Made by a program: the position numbers and the translations under genes | DNA from: Sporosarcina sp. FSL K6-1522 | GTDB taxonomy: Bacteria > Bacillota > Bacilli > Bacillales_A > Planococcaceae | DNA: 64,000 nucleotides | Direction of reading: 5' to 3' | NCBI RefSeq assembly: GCF_038622445.1 | Contig: NZ_CP152019.1 | Coordinates: 2,020,501-2,084,500 of the forward strand | The notes under the pieces: model-generated | What the model was told of the DNA's origin: nothing | The model's input: the letters and a program-made list of their open reading frames with translations, nothing else | Database searches by the model: none | Part shown: piece after piece, positions 8,563 to 19,280 of the stretch | How the letters are laid out: each line of letters starts with the position of its first letter | Numbering within the stretch: position 1 is the first letter of the stretch

Positions 8563-9663
8563 ATGATGCATGGAAAATTGAAAGGATTGGCATTGCTGAC
8601 GGCAGTCAGTTTGTTGGCGGCAGGTTGTTCATTGCAAGGTAGTGCAGAAACGCAAAACACGATTGTGGTTAATGAGGATGTTCAACTGGAAAGTTCGTTG
8701 GTAGACAGTAGTTTGGACGTATCTCGACAGCAGGATATTGAAGTGGGGAGAAAGATTGCCTATACGGGAATTGTAAGGGAGTCTACTGATAACCGACTTT
8801 ATTTTAATGAAAATGGAAAGTTTCATTCATTGGATTTAAAGAATGGGGAAGAAAAGGAACTTGCAAAACGAGAGGTGTTTGACATGTCGGAAAATGGGGA
8901 TTGGGCGATGTCTTATGCAGACGGAGAAATTTTCATTCATCATTTAAACAATGGTGACATGCAGTTGCTGGGGAATGGTTCGCCGGAGGAATCTACTTTT
9001 ATTGGCGATGAAGTGGCTCATTTCGATTATACAACCCATTTATTGAGCCTTATGAATATGGAAACGGATGAAACGACTACTTGGGATTTAAGTAATTATC
9101 CGGATGCGACGATTTCTTCTATTAAAAAAGCGGGCGATGATGTCTACCTTGCTGCGCGCGGTGAAGAGGAAGGTTTTAGTATTTATCGATTGAGTAGTCA
9201 GGGAGAGATTACGTCTGTTACGAACCTAGAAGGAAAAGGTATTTCATATTCCGAGTTTGATCTATTACAAAATGGTTCTGTCATTTTTAACGGTGACTAT
9301 GATGGGAAGACAGGGATTTTTTATTGGGATGAACAAACAAAAGATGTGCAACAACTTGTGGCAGGCGGAAAAAGTGAAGAGGGCATATGGACACCGTTCT
9401 ATAAATTATCCCCTGATGAAAGTAAGCTCCTTTACGACACACCTGTGCAGATTGAAGATAAGTTTAAAGCGAATGTCTATATGGCCGAACTTGTGGATGG
9501 GCAAGTAACAAACAGCGTACGAATTATGGAGAATGCTGATTTATATGCGGTTATCTCCTATTCGGGTGATTGGAGCAAGGATTCTAAAACGGCTTATATT
9601 ATGACTTCAAAGGATGATCATAAGTATGTAGGAGACATTGCTGTATTTGAGGTGAATGACTAA
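8563..9663 (+). CDS. lipoprotein with beta-propeller-like repeats
   Basis: ATG at 8563 follows GAGGAGGA; an in-frame ATG at 8518 has no ribosome site. The N-terminus is a lipoprotein signal ending in the lipobox LLAAGC. The remaining roughly 345 residues show repeating beta-strand blocks (DNRLYFNENGKFHSLDL, NGDWAMSYADGEIFI, SGDWSKDSKTAYIM) like the TolB/WD40-type propellers used for extracytoplasmic sensing or binding. No catalytic residues were recognised. It follows a two-component system on the same strand, separated by repeat copy A, so cotranscription or regulation is possible but unproven. Confidence 0.75.
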   Translation: MMHGKLKGLALLTAVSLLAAGCSLQGSAETQNTIVVNEDVQLESSLVDSSLDVSRQQDIEVGRKIAYTGIVRESTDNRLYFNENGKFHSLDLKNGEEKELAKREVFDMSENGDWAMSYADGEIFIHHLNNGDMQLLGNGSPEESTFIGDEVAHFDYTTHLLSLMNMETDETTTWDLSNYPDATISSIKKAGDDVYLAARGEEEGFSIYRLSSQGEITSVTNLEGKGISYSEFDLLQNGSVIFNGDYDGKTGIFYWDEQTKDVQQLVAGGKSEEGIWTPFYKLSPDESKLLYDTPVQIEDKFKANVYMAELVDGQVTNSVRIMENADLYAVISYSGDWSKDSKTAYIMTSKDDHKYVGDIAVFEVND

Positions 9664-9668
9664 ATGAT

Positions 9669-9711
9669 AAAAGTTGCAAGGGCTGAGTAGCGGGCTCTTG
9701 CAGCTTTTTTG
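9669..9711 (+). terminator. intrinsic terminator
   Basis: Hairpin AAGTTGCAAG...CTTGCAGCTT followed by a T-run, right after the lipoprotein gene. Confidence 0.85.
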
Positions 9712-9790
9712 AATCCATGAATTGTTCACAAGAATGTCCACTAGGTGACGGCACTTTTTTTCTGCTTGTTATATACTTAGATTAAGTTTG

Positions 9791-9895
9791 TGGCGGCCAT
9801 AATAGGGTGTATGGTGGTCATAATCTTGTTCATGCCGAGCATAACAGGGACCATGGCGGTCATAACACGGCGCGTGCCGGTCATAAATAGAAAGG
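9791..9895 (+). repeat. five tandem 21-bp units upstream of the SLC13 gene
   Basis: Units begin at 9791, 9812, 9833, 9854 and 9875, each exactly 21 bp, with the core TGSCGGTCATAA followed by nine variable bases. The last unit ends about where the ribosome site of the downstream gene lies. The constant spacing equals two helical turns, so all cores face the same side of the DNA. If the transporter frame is read further upstream, the units appear as heptapeptide repeats. The real start is after them (see the transporter). Confidence 0.85.
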
Positions 9896-9906
9896 ATTCG
9901 AGTGAA

Positions 9907-11751
9907 TTGCAGCTTATTGTTACATTTATCATTTTAGGCATTAGCATTGTTTTATTCATGAGCAATCGCGTACGTGCGGATCTTGTGGCGATGCTGGCGT
10001 TATTAGCATTCGTTTTGACGGGGATTTTAGATGCGACAGAAGCACTTGTTGGCTTTTCCAATTCCGTAGTTATTATGATTGCGGGTTTATTTGTCGTAGG
10101 AGCCGGTATTTTACGAACGGGCCTGGCCCAAATGGCGGGGAACGTGCTGTTGAAGTCATCAGGTGATAGTGAAAAGAAGTTATTTATATTGCTTCTTGTC
10201 ATTGTCGCTGCTGTTGGGGCTTTCATGAGCAATACGGGGACGGTTGCACTGATGTTGCCAATCGTTGTTAGTGTGGCCGTTAGTATCAAAAGCAGTCCGT
10301 CGAAGTTTTTAATTCCTTTATCGTATATGGCGAGTTTTTCAGGCTTGTTGACGCTCATTGCTTCTCCACCGAACTTGATTGTCAGTCAACAATTGGTGGA
10401 CAATGGCTTTGAAAAGTTAGGTTTCTTTGACATTACGCCAATTGGGATTATCGGTGTCGTGGTAGGTATCATTTATTTATTTGCGGTTCGCAATATTTTA
10501 TTGCCGAATGAAAAACGAAGAAATAATTCGAAAGACGAGCATAAGTTGTCTCCAAAACAGCTTGCTTCTGATTATCAATTAGGTGGCAACTTATTCCGCG
10601 TAAGTGTACCGGAGGATTCCGCAATGATTGGCAAGCGGCTGGCACAATTAAAAATTCCGGGAACGTACCAATTATGTATTTTGACTATTGAACGTAAATC
10701 GACGGAAGGCATTAACTTATTGCCGATGACGTACCAGGAAATGGCTGGACCGACGAGTGTGATTCAAGCGAAGGACATTTTGCAAATCCAAGGTTCGTTG
10801 AATAATATCGAGAAATTAGTGGCCGATTTTACACTAGAGATTGAACAAGGAGAGTCAGAAGCTGACGAATTGGTATCGAAGCAGCTTGGTATTGCGGAAG
10901 TGTTGCTGACACCGCACTCCAGTCTAATTGGTGAAACGATTCGGGGCATTAACTTTCGGGAAAAATACAATTTGAACATTCTTGGCATTAATCGTCGAGG
11001 TGAATATGTGTTAAAAGAAATGTCGAAGGAGCGCCTGCGTTTCGGAGATGCTTTGTTAGTGCAAGGCTCGTGGGATGAAATTGAATTGCTCGCGAGGGAA
11101 ACACGTGATGTCGTCGTTGTAGGACAGCCAAAGGAACATGCCAGTATGGCTGCGGCGAACGGCAAAGCACCGATTGCGGGCGGCATCATGTTATTAATGG
11201 TGTTATTGATGATTTTTGAAGTATTCCCAGCAGTGATTTCGGTGTTAATTGGTGCGGTCTTGATGATTGTGACGGGCTGTGTGCGCAATATGGATGATGC
11301 GTATAGTAAAATTAACTGGGAAAGTATTGTGTTAATTGCGGCGATGCTGCCAATGGCGACAGCACTAGAGAAAACGGGGGGGATGGTGTTGCTGTCGGAA
11401 GGGATTATTAGCATACTCGGTGGCTTTGGAGCGCTAGGCGTGTTGGCGGGTATTTATTTTATCACGATGGTGTTTGGTCAATTTATTAGCAATACGGCGA
11501 CGGCTGTGTTGTTTGCACCGATTGCTATGAATGCAGCTATTAGCTTAGAGGCGAGCCCTTATACGTTTTTAATCGCTGTGGCGGTCGCTTCCAGTATGGC
11601 GTTTGCTACACCAGTTGCTTCTCCGACAAACGCGCTTGTCATGACGGCAGGCAACTATAGGTTTTTCGACTTTGTAAAGGTCGGTGTACCGTTACAAATT
11701 GTGATGTTTATTGTCATGATGATTGCGATACCGATCGTGTTTCCATTGTAA
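9907..11751 (+). CDS. SLC13/DASS-family transporter with two RCK_C (TrkA_C) domains
   Basis: About 614 aa from TTG at 9907, which has AAAGGA ten bases upstream. The frame is open to 9790, but that part translates the 21-bp repeats. The N-terminal membrane half has the family segments GFSNSVVIMIAGLFVVGAG and MSNTGTVALMLP. Two hydrophilic RCK_C domains follow in the middle, around residues 225-395. The C-terminal membrane half has SNTATAVLFAP and ATPVASPTNALV. Such proteins carry sulfate, dicarboxylates or other anions; the substrate is unknown. The RCK_C domains suggest gating by a small ligand. Confidence 0.88.
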   Translation: MQLIVTFIILGISIVLFMSNRVRADLVAMLALLAFVLTGILDATEALVGFSNSVVIMIAGLFVVGAGILRTGLAQMAGNVLLKSSGDSEKKLFILLLVIVAAVGAFMSNTGTVALMLPIVVSVAVSIKSSPSKFLIPLSYMASFSGLLTLIASPPNLIVSQQLVDNGFEKLGFFDITPIGIIGVVVGIIYLFAVRNILLPNEKRRNNSKDEHKLSPKQLASDYQLGGNLFRVSVPEDSAMIGKRLAQLKIPGTYQLCILTIERKSTEGINLLPMTYQEMAGPTSVIQAKDILQIQGSLNNIEKLVADFTLEIEQGESEADELVSKQLGIAEVLLTPHSSLIGETIRGINFREKYNLNILGINRRGEYVLKEMSKERLRFGDALLVQGSWDEIELLARETRDVVVVGQPKEHASMAAANGKAPIAGGIMLLMVLLMIFEVFPAVISVLIGAVLMIVTGCVRNMDDAYSKINWESIVLIAAMLPMATALEKTGGMVLLSEGIISILGGFGALGVLAGIYFITMVFGQFISNTATAVLFAPIAMNAAISLEASPYTFLIAVAVASSMAFATPVASPTNALVMTAGNYRFFDFVKVGVPLQIVMFIVMMIAIPIVFPL

Positions 11752-11756
11752 ATGAT

Positions 11757-11812
11757 ATGCCTATGTACAGTTGTTTCATTTAATGAAGCAAATGCTACAT
11801 AGGCATTTTTGT
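11757..11812 (+). terminator. intrinsic terminator
   Basis: Long stem ATGCCTATGTA...TACATAGGCAT with an inner TTCATT-AATGAA hairpin and a T-run, directly after the SLC13 gene. Confidence 0.85.
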
Positions 11813-11888
11813 ATAGAAGAATGTTCAAATTGGAAAAACGATGCTATGATTATATTTATCAGAATAATTTAAAAGAATAGAGGTTTTA

Positions 11889-12689
11889 ATGATGAATCAA
11901 GTCGTATCTTTGAAAAATGTATCGTACCAAAGAGGGAAGAAAGAAATTTTACAGGGGATCAATTGGACTATTCAACAAAATGAGCATTGGGGTATTCTAG
12001 GCTTAAATGGCTCGGGGAAAACGTCGCTGCTTAATATTGTGTCGGGCTATCATTTTCCAACCTCAGGTGAAGTAACGGTTCTCGGCAATCTATTTGGGAA
12101 AACAAGTTTACCAGAATTGCGCAAAGAAATCGGATTTGTCAGTAGCTCGTTGGATCGTTTTTCGCCATTTTTTAACACGGAAAAGGTAGAAAGAGTCGTT
12201 GTTAGTGGCAAGTTTGCGAGTTTTGGGCTACATGAACAAGTGGCACAAGCAGATTGGGAGAAAGCCGACGCATTACTTGAAAACTTGCGGTTGATGGATT
12301 TAAAAGGGAAGCCTTATCAACAGTTGTCTGAGGGAGAGAAGAGGCGAGTATTGATTGCCCGGGCATTGATGAATGATCCTAAAATGCTTATTTTAGACGA
12401 GCCGTGTTCGGGATTGGACATTTTGTCGCGTGAACAATTGCTACGCGTTATGGAGGACATTGTTAACAAGGACTGTCACATTGTTTATGTAACGCATCAT
12501 ATTGAAGAACTCGTGAAAGAAATTACGCATGTGCTGCTATTGAAAGACGGAAAAATAGTTGCGGCGGGACCGAAAGAGGATGTTCTAAAGGACGATTATC
12601 TTTCTGAAACGTATCGTGTTTCTTTGACGGTTCGTTGGGATGAGGAACGTCCGTGGTTGGCGGTGAGTAAAGAAGCGGCAAAGAATTAA
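11889..12689 (+). CDS. ABC transporter ATP-binding protein, YlmA-like
   Basis: 266 aa. Walker A GLNGSGKT (about 38-45), signature LSEGEKRR, Walker B MLILDEP and the switch histidine in YVTHH are all present, so ATPase activity is expected. It resembles the stand-alone B. subtilis YlmA. No permease gene lies next to it, so its membrane partner is encoded elsewhere or it acts alone. ATG 11892 is an equally possible start. The 187 bp after it, before the chemoreceptor, hold no clear signal beyond a TATACT-like -10. Confidence 0.88.
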   Translation: MMNQVVSLKNVSYQRGKKEILQGINWTIQQNEHWGILGLNGSGKTSLLNIVSGYHFPTSGEVTVLGNLFGKTSLPELRKEIGFVSSSLDRFSPFFNTEKVERVVVSGKFASFGLHEQVAQADWEKADALLENLRLMDLKGKPYQQLSEGEKRRVLIARALMNDPKMLILDEPCSGLDILSREQLLRVMEDIVNKDCHIVYVTHHIEELVKEITHVLLLKDGKIVAAGPKEDVLKDDYLSETYRVSLTVRWDEERPWLAVSKEAAKN

Positions 12690-12876
12690 TTTGTCAAAGC
12701 CTTATTCTATAAGGGCACCTGTTGAGCAGATAAGTAACAAAAAAAGGGTTATAAGTTAAATTAATTGTAAATAAAGGTACTAATTACTTATATTTTCATA
12801 ATTGGGCTATCGTTAGTAAGTCCTATGGTTTATACTGAATGTATATGAATCGTTGGACCAAGAGGAGGAGCAGTCT

Positions 12877-14559
12877 ATGAAGTTATTTGGCAAATTAGTA
12901 TTGGCGTTTACTACGGTGGTCATGATTTTTGTCGCGTTAAGTTTGTATAATTTATTTCAAGCAAACAAATTAAATAACAATGCAACATCTATGTATGAGG
13001 ATGGAATGATTCCAGGGAACTACTTAATTGAAATTGGGCAGTTATCGGAAAACACACGGGTGAATATGCTGACGAGTCTTGTATTTAAAAATTCAAATAG
13101 CAATGGACAAACGAGAGAAAATTTAGAAGAGCTACAAATGTGGATTGGAAAGTTTGAAGAGACGAAGATGGATGAAGCAGAGCTCGCAATATTTACAGCG
13201 TTTAAGGACAGTTGGAACTTGTTTGATGAACGTGTACATAAAAATTTAGCTTTTATTGAAAATGAGCAATGGGCAGATGCGGAACAAGGGGTACAGGCTG
13301 GAAAAGCGTTGTTTGAAGAGGCGCAAGCACATTTCACGGAATTAACAACGATGAATAATACTATTTCGGAAGGCATGATGGAGGAGAGTCAAGCCGTTTA
13401 CGACGACGTATTACGCTGGAGCATTATTTTAATCGTCGTGAGTATCTTATTGGCGATTCTCATTGCTTACCTATTCAGCAAGCAAATGATTCAGCGATTA
13501 GCGACAGTGGTCACTCGTGTTCGAGAAATCGAAGATGGTGATTTGCAAGGACAGCAGTTGGTGCTCGCAGGGAAAGATGAGATCGCAATGCTTGGCACAG
13601 GCTTAAATAATATGCAGCTAAAGCTAAGAGAAGTTGTGAGTGGGGCATTGGATTCTAGCCAACAAGTGTCGGCGAGCTCAGAAGAATTATCTGCGAGTGC
13701 AGAAGAGAGTATGGCGGCGGCTGAGTCGGTTGCAAATTTGTCGCAAGACTCAGCAGATGGCGCGGATAATCAGCTTCGTAGTGTCAATGAAATATCTGTA
13801 GCGATTGAACAATTGACGATGAATATGCGGGGCATTGCCACGAATAGTGAGCAATCGAATCGTCAGTCAAAAGAGGCATTTGAAAAAACACAAGTAGGTG
13901 CACGAGCCGTTGAATCAGTAAATGGGCAAATGCATTCAATTGCAGAGGCCGTGTCGGAGACCGCCGTATCTGTGCAAAGTTTAGAGAATAAATCGAAAGA
14001 AATTGGCGAGATTGTTCATATTATTACGGGGATTGCAGATCAAACGAATTTGTTAGCATTGAATGCAGCGATTGAAGCGGCACGTGCAGGGGAACAAGGA
14101 AAGGGCTTCGCCGTTGTAGCGGATGAAGTTCGCAAATTGGCAGAAGAATCACGTGTGTCAGCGGAAGAAATTTTCAACATGGTGCAGGAAATTCAACTTG
14201 AAATACAGGAAGTCTTGAATTCGATGCAGCAAGGAACAGAACGTGTAGAAAACGGGCTTGTCAAAACAGAAGAAGTTTCCCATATTTTTGGTGAGATTGA
14301 ACAAATGGTTGCTAAAGTAACGGAGCATGCTGCTGAAGTAAATAGCTCAGTAGAACTGATGGCAACTATTAATAATGAGATTGCAAATTCTGTTGAAGCC
14401 GTTCATGCAGTTGCTGAATCGAGTGTGCTCGCTTCGCAGGAAAGTAGTGCAGCATCAGAGGAACAGCTTGCCACAACAGAGGAGATTACAGCGGCAAGCG
14501 AAGCGCTCGCGCATATGGCAGAAGAATTACAGACATCGATTCAGCATTTTCGATTGTAA
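12877..14559 (+). CDS. methyl-accepting chemotaxis protein
   Basis: 560 aa from ATG 12877, preceded by GAGGAGG. Layout: membrane segment (about 5-27), four-helix-bundle ligand domain (about 30-180), second membrane segment (about 185-208), HAMP (about 210-262), then the signalling coiled coil with the hairpin tip [21 protein letters not shown]. The ligand is unknown. It functions in the membrane with CheA/CheW, which are not in the window. It is followed by an AraC-type regulator on the same strand after 52 bases. Confidence 0.93.
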   Translation: MKLFGKLVLAFTTVVMIFVALSLYNLFQANKLNNNATSMYEDGMIPGNYLIEIGQLSENTRVNMLTSLVFKNSNSNGQTRENLEELQMWIGKFEETKMDEAELAIFTAFKDSWNLFDERVHKNLAFIENEQWADAEQGVQAGKALFEEAQAHFTELTTMNNTISEGMMEESQAVYDDVLRWSIILIVVSILLAILIAYLFSKQMIQRLATVVTRVREIEDGDLQGQQLVLAGKDEIAMLGTGLNNMQLKLREVVSGALDSSQQVSASSEELSASAEESMAAAESVANLSQDSADGADNQLRSVNEISVAIEQLTMNMRGIATNSEQSNRQSKEAFEKTQVGARAVESVNGQMHSIAEAVSETAVSVQSLENKSKEIGEIVHIITGIADQTNLLALNAAIEAARAGEQGKGFAVVADEVRKLAEESRVSAEEIFNMVQEIQLEIQEVLNSMQQGTERVENGLVKTEEVSHIFGEIEQMVAKVTEHAAEVNSSVELMATINNEIANSVEAVHAVAESSVLASQESSAASEEQLATTEEITAASEALAHMAEELQTSIQHFRL

Positions 14560-14611
14560 CACCTAAGTCGGGAAGGGTGTCGTTGCTAAATAATCGACGT
14601 GGAAAAGTGAT

Positions 14612-16102
14612 GTGATGGAGTTGCAAATTCATTTGGTAGCAAAGGATACATTAGAGGCAGAGGGTATTCGCTGGCTAGTTGAAACGCATTTGGCGGGCGC
14701 AACGATGATGACATTTGCATCATTGGAAGACTATGTCCGTCAATTTAACAACGAATCGCCTGACTTGCTTCTATTAGATATGGATGCATGGATTCAAGAA
14801 AATGAAGGTATTGGGGAATTGCTACGGAAAATGACTATGCGCTGGATAGGCATTTCTTCGGAGCGTATTTTTCAAACTGCATATCGAGGACTGCAATTTC
14901 ATGCGGAGGATGTCTTATTCCGCCCGTTTTCTCCAACGAACTTGATCAAACAAATTCAACAAGTTCGCTATCAGTTGAGAAATGAACAGCGTGAACAGGC
15001 AAGAAGGCAGAGCAACGAAACGGACTCATTTTCAATTGATTACCCGGACTTGTTCTTTACGGAAAGCATGCCTGCAAAGGAGCTGACCATGTCCGCTTTT
15101 TTGACGAGACAAAACGATTCGTTACCGCTTGTGTATGATGCATTACAGGGTTTCCCATTTACGAAAGCACATAAACTGTTTGCTCTTGCCGAATTTGTCC
15201 TTTGTGTGCATGATGCAAAGGATCAGGCGTTTTTTCATGAAGAATACCGTACATTTCTTGTGCAATGGCGAGAGCAAGTAGGCAAACCGCTAGCAATTGT
15301 CAGTCATGAATCTGCTGTCCAATTGTCGACGAAAGAAAGCTATTTACAAACGAAGAAACTAACCGAAAAAATCTTTTTTGAAGGATACGATATTATACTA
15401 TCAAATGAAAAGCAAGTTCACTGGATGCCTATTGACCCGTTTTTGACTCCATTGGAACAGCGTAAATGGATTGAAATGTTGGAGAAGCAGGATGCGAAGG
15501 GAATTCGAGAGTGGGTTGAGAACGAATTCCTAACGTATCAAAAACCGTATCCCGATCCGGAAATTGTCCGTGTTCGACTGACAAGTGTACTTGCCCAGAT
15601 TCGAAGATATATGAAATCGTATAATATCCAGACGGACGAGTGGGAAGACGCTTACTATGCCGTGTTTCAACAAATTTTTCAAAGTCCGATCATTTATGAG
15701 ATTGTGCAGGAACTGTTGGCATTTACTACACGTTTGATAGCGGTTGAAGCTGCCAATTTGCATAACCGAAATGGCGAGCAGACACTCGTTGAAAGAACAA
15801 AGGCGTTGATTGAATCGAATTACTGGGATGCGCAGTGGGGACTTGCTGATTGTGCAGATTCCCTGCGCATCAATAAAAGTACGTTGAGTCGACGATTTTC
15901 AGCCGAATCCGAGCAGTCCTTCCGTGTTATCTTACATCAGGTACGCATACAGGAAGCAAAGCGTCTACTGCAGGAAACGGATCTATCGATGGAAGAAATC
16001 TCGCAGTTAGTAGGGTATACACATCAAAGCTATTTCACAGCGAAATTTAAACAAGTTGAACAGTGTACCCCTCATGCCTATCGTACCGGCGTCAACAACT
16101 AA
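14612..16102 (+). CDS. AraC-family regulator with N-terminal receiver-like domain
   Basis: 496 aa; starts at GTG 14612 or ATG 14615, without a strong ribosome site. Residues about 3-120 look like a receiver domain with a candidate phosphorylation aspartate in PDLLLLDMDAW. The middle (about 150-380) is not recognised. The last 100 residues are an AraC double helix-turn-helix (LADCADSLRINKSTLSRRF and MEEISQLVGYTHQSYFTAKFK). This is the YesN-like response-regulator layout, but no kinase is adjacent. It is followed at once by a terminator. Confidence 0.82.
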   Translation: MMELQIHLVAKDTLEAEGIRWLVETHLAGATMMTFASLEDYVRQFNNESPDLLLLDMDAWIQENEGIGELLRKMTMRWIGISSERIFQTAYRGLQFHAEDVLFRPFSPTNLIKQIQQVRYQLRNEQREQARRQSNETDSFSIDYPDLFFTESMPAKELTMSAFLTRQNDSLPLVYDALQGFPFTKAHKLFALAEFVLCVHDAKDQAFFHEEYRTFLVQWREQVGKPLAIVSHESAVQLSTKESYLQTKKLTEKIFFEGYDIILSNEKQVHWMPIDPFLTPLEQRKWIEMLEKQDAKGIREWVENEFLTYQKPYPDPEIVRVRLTSVLAQIRRYMKSYNIQTDEWEDAYYAVFQQIFQSPIIYEIVQELLAFTTRLIAVEAANLHNRNGEQTLVERTKALIESNYWDAQWGLADCADSLRINKSTLSRRFSAESEQSFRVILHQVRIQEAKRLLQETDLSMEEISQLVGYTHQSYFTAKFKQVEQCTPHAYRTGVNN

Positions 16103-16140
16103 CACCCTAACTCATAATTTGTGAGTTAGGGTGTTTCTTT
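16103..16140 (+). terminator. intrinsic terminator
   Basis: Near-perfect stem CACCCTAACTCA / TGAGTTAGGGTG plus T-run, one base after the AraC-type gene. Confidence 0.9.
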
Positions 16141-16273
16141 GTGGGATAAATTATAAAATAATCTTTTATCGATAATTGAGTGTTAACAAAACATAAAAAA
16201 AGCACTAATTTATAAATTAATATCTGAACATTCGCTATATAATGGGAGTATCAAAGAATAGGAGGAGTTAATT

Positions 16274-17953
16274 ATGAAAGCGATCGCAGCAGAAAAGGTC
16301 ATTCGATATAGAGGTACTGAACTCAATACAAAGGGCTGGTTACAAGAGGCAGCACTACGTATGCTGATGAATAACTTAGATCCAGAAGTAGCGGAACACC
16401 CAGACAAACTTGTGGTCTATGGTGGAATCGGAAAAGCTGCCCGAAACTGGGAGAGCTTTGAAGCAATTGTCAAATCCTTAAAAGAACTCGAAAATGATGA
16501 AACATTACTCGTTCAATCTGGTAAACCGGTTGCCGTTTTTAAATCACATGCGGATGCACCACGTGTCCTCATTGCGAATTCAAATATCGTTCCGGCTTAT
16601 GCAAATTGGGAGACGTTCCATGAACTCGATAAAAAAGGCTTAATGATGTACGGACAAATGACAGCGGGAAGCTGGATTTATATCGGTTCACAAGGAATTG
16701 TACAAGGGACGTATGAAACATTTGTAGAGCTTGGGAAAAAGCATTTCAATAGCAATTTACAAGGAACAATTACGGTAACAGCAGGACTTGGCGGCATGGG
16801 TGGGGCACAGCCACTTGCAGTGACAATGGCTGGCGGTGTTTGTATCGGAATTGAAGTAGATGAGACACGGATCGATCGTCGTATTGAAACACGTTATACA
16901 GATGTGAAAACTGATTCATTGGACGAAGCTATTCGTCTAGCGGAAGAAGCGAAAAAAGAGGGCAAAGCATTATCAATCGGATTGTTAGGAAATGCGTCTG
17001 ATATTTTACCAGAAATGATTGCACGTAACTTCATTCCAGATGTACTGACAGACCAAACGTCTGCGCATGATCCGTTAAATGGCTATATCCCTTCAAAAAT
17101 GTCACTAGAAGATGCTGAAGTACTGCGTACAAATGATCCAGAAGAATATGTGAAATTATCAAAAGCATCTATGGCTAAGCATGTGCAGGCGATGCTTGAC
17201 ATGATGGCTAAAGGCGCAATTACTTTTGATTATGGCAATAATATTCGTCAAGTTGCGAAAGATGAAGGCGTTGAAAATGCATTCGATTTCCCAGGATTTG
17301 TACCTGCTTATATTCGTCCGCAATTCTGTGAAGGAAAAGGTCCTTTCCGTTGGGTAGCATTGTCAGGTGATCCAGAAGATATTTATAAACTAGATGAAGT
17401 GATTTTACGTGAATTTAGCTATAATGAACACCTTTGCAATTGGATTCGTATGGCACAGGAAAAAATTGAGTTCCAAGGTCTTCCATCACGTATTTGCTGG
17501 TTTGGTTACGGAGAACGCGCACGCTTCGGGAAAATTATTAATGATATGGTAGCAAGCGGTGAGTTAAGCGCGCCAATCGTTATCGGACGTGACCACCTAG
17601 ACTCAGGTTCTGTTGCTTCACCGAACCGTGAAACAGAATCGATGAAAGATGGATCGGATGTTGTGGCAGATTGGCCAATTTTGAATGCGATGATTAACGC
17701 TGTTGGTGGGGCAACATGGGTATCTCTACACCATGGTGGTGGCGTTGGTATGGGGTATTCCATTCATTCAGGAGTTGTCATTGTTGCGGATGGAACGAAA
17801 GAAGCGGCAGCACGTATCGAGCGTGTATTGACAACGGATCCGGGTATGGGTATTGCCCGTCATGCGGATGCAGGCTATGAAATTGCGCAAAATGCAGCAC
17901 GTGAAAAAGGCGTTAATATCCCAATGCTTGCGAAAGGACAGGATCAGTCATGA
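16274..17953 (+). CDS. hutU: urocanate hydratase
   Basis: 559 aa, the normal length for HutU. It hydrates urocanate to 4-imidazolone-5-propionate, the second step of histidine degradation, using tightly bound NAD+. Visible family blocks include [40 protein letters not shown] and the C-terminal [23 protein letters not shown] precedes ATG. TATAAT at 16238-16243 is a likely -10 with a weak -35. Its stop overlaps the hutI start (ATGA), so the two are coupled. Confidence 0.97.
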   Translation: MKAIAAEKVIRYRGTELNTKGWLQEAALRMLMNNLDPEVAEHPDKLVVYGGIGKAARNWESFEAIVKSLKELENDETLLVQSGKPVAVFKSHADAPRVLIANSNIVPAYANWETFHELDKKGLMMYGQMTAGSWIYIGSQGIVQGTYETFVELGKKHFNSNLQGTITVTAGLGGMGGAQPLAVTMAGGVCIGIEVDETRIDRRIETRYTDVKTDSLDEAIRLAEEAKKEGKALSIGLLGNASDILPEMIARNFIPDVLTDQTSAHDPLNGYIPSKMSLEDAEVLRTNDPEEYVKLSKASMAKHVQAMLDMMAKGAITFDYGNNIRQVAKDEGVENAFDFPGFVPAYIRPQFCEGKGPFRWVALSGDPEDIYKLDEVILREFSYNEHLCNWIRMAQEKIEFQGLPSRICWFGYGERARFGKIINDMVASGELSAPIVIGRDHLDSGSVASPNRETESMKDGSDVVADWPILNAMINAVGGATWVSLHHGGGVGMGYSIHSGVVIVADGTKEAAARIERVLTTDPGMGIARHADAGYEIAQNAAREKGVNIPMLAKGQDQS

Positions 17954-19206
17954 CAAAACCTCTTTGGATCAAACATGCAGCACAGCTGGCAACGTTAGCT
18001 TCCGATACGGCAGGACCTCGCTCTCAACAAGCGATGTCCGACCTCGGAATTATAGAAGATGGTAGTTTGTGGGTTGAAGAAGGTGTGATTCAAGCGGTCG
18101 GAACGACGATAGAACTTGAACAGCAATACGCTGAACGTGCGCATGAAGCAGAGGTTGTCGATGCGACAGGACGTCTTGTCACGCCTGGATTGGTAGACCC
18201 TCATACACATGTTGTGTACGGTGGAAGTAGAGAACGGGAATTTGAAATGCGCTTAGAAGGCGCAACATATATGGATATTATGAATGCAGGCGGAGGCATT
18301 CATGCAACAATGCGTATGACACGTGAGGCGTCAGAAGAGGAATTGATCCAACAAACAACATGCCGCCTCGATTCGTTTCTTGTCCATGGTGTCACGACAG
18401 TAGAAGGTAAAAGTGGCTACGGCATGAATTTGGAAACAGAATTGAAGCAGTTGCGTGTGATGAAAAAATTGCAAGAAACACATGTCATCGACCTTGTCCC
18501 AACCTTTATGGGGGCGCATGCGGTTCCAGCTGAGTATAAAGGGCGGGAAGATGAGTTTGTTGATGTGTTAATCAATGAGATGCTTCCTGTCGTTGCGGAA
18601 GAAAAACTTGCAGTATTTAATGATGTATTTTGTGAAAAAGGCGTCTTTACACCTGAGCAATCTGAGCGTGTATTAGAAGCGGGCAAACAGTATGGCCTCA
18701 TTCCTAAAATTCACGCAGACGAAATTGAATCTTACGGCGGTGCAGAGCTTGCGGCAAAAGTGGGCGCGATTTCAGCAGAGCATTTATTAAAAGCATCGGA
18801 TGAAGGGATTCAGGCAATGGCTAAATCAGGCACGATTGCGTGTCTTCTCCCATCGACTGCATTGTATTTACGTGAGGAAGCTGCGGCAGGACGTAAAATG
18901 ATTGACGCAGGTGTTGCCGTTGCGATTTCAACAGATTGTAACCCTGGTTCATCACCAACGACATCGATGCCACTCGCGATGAATCTAGCGTGCATTTCCA
19001 TGCGTCTGACACCAGCAGAGGCATTGACGGCTGCCACGTATAATGCAGCTTGCGCGATTAAAAGCGAAGACAAAGTGGGTTCTCTTGAACTAGGAAAACA
19101 AGGGGATGTCGTGGTATGGGATGCGAAAAGCTACCAAGAAATTCAGTACTTCTTTGGCGTCAATCATGTGAATTCGGTTTGGAAAAAAGGGGAACAAGTT
19201 GTTTGA
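17950..19206 (+). CDS. hutI: imidazolonepropionase
   Basis: 418 aa. It hydrolyses 4-imidazolone-5-propionate to N-formimino-glutamate. It is an amidohydrolase-superfamily metal enzyme: the HTHVVYGG metal site is near residue 80, IHADE near 255, and [11 protein letters not shown] carries the last metal aspartate. The ATG overlaps the hutU stop by four bases. No hutG is found in this window, so the last step must be encoded elsewhere. Confidence 0.96.
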   Translation: MTKPLWIKHAAQLATLASDTAGPRSQQAMSDLGIIEDGSLWVEEGVIQAVGTTIELEQQYAERAHEAEVVDATGRLVTPGLVDPHTHVVYGGSREREFEMRLEGATYMDIMNAGGGIHATMRMTREASEEELIQQTTCRLDSFLVHGVTTVEGKSGYGMNLETELKQLRVMKKLQETHVIDLVPTFMGAHAVPAEYKGREDEFVDVLINEMLPVVAEEKLAVFNDVFCEKGVFTPEQSERVLEAGKQYGLIPKIHADEIESYGGAELAAKVGAISAEHLLKASDEGIQAMAKSGTIACLLPSTALYLREEAAAGRKMIDAGVAVAISTDCNPGSSPTTSMPLAMNLACISMRLTPAEALTAATYNAACAIKSEDKVGSLELGKQGDVVVWDAKSYQEIQYFFGVNHVNSVWKKGEQVV

Positions 19207-19215
19207 TTAATCCTT

Positions 19216-19275
19216 AAAAAATGCCTACGCAAAGCTGTCTCCTAACGGGAGTGCAGAGTGCGTAGGCATTTTTGA
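19216..19275 (+). terminator. bidirectional terminator after hutI
   Basis: Stem AAAATGCCTACGCA / TGCGTAGGCATTTTT with an inner small hairpin and A/T tracts on both sides. It serves hutI and the convergent GNAT gene. Confidence 0.88.
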
Positions 19276-19280
19276 GTTAG

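Noticed and set aside
9777..11414. Long minus-strand open frames of 193 and 216 codons opposite the SLC13 transporter
   Set aside because: They are antisense to a clear transporter, have low-complexity composition and lack ribosome sites.
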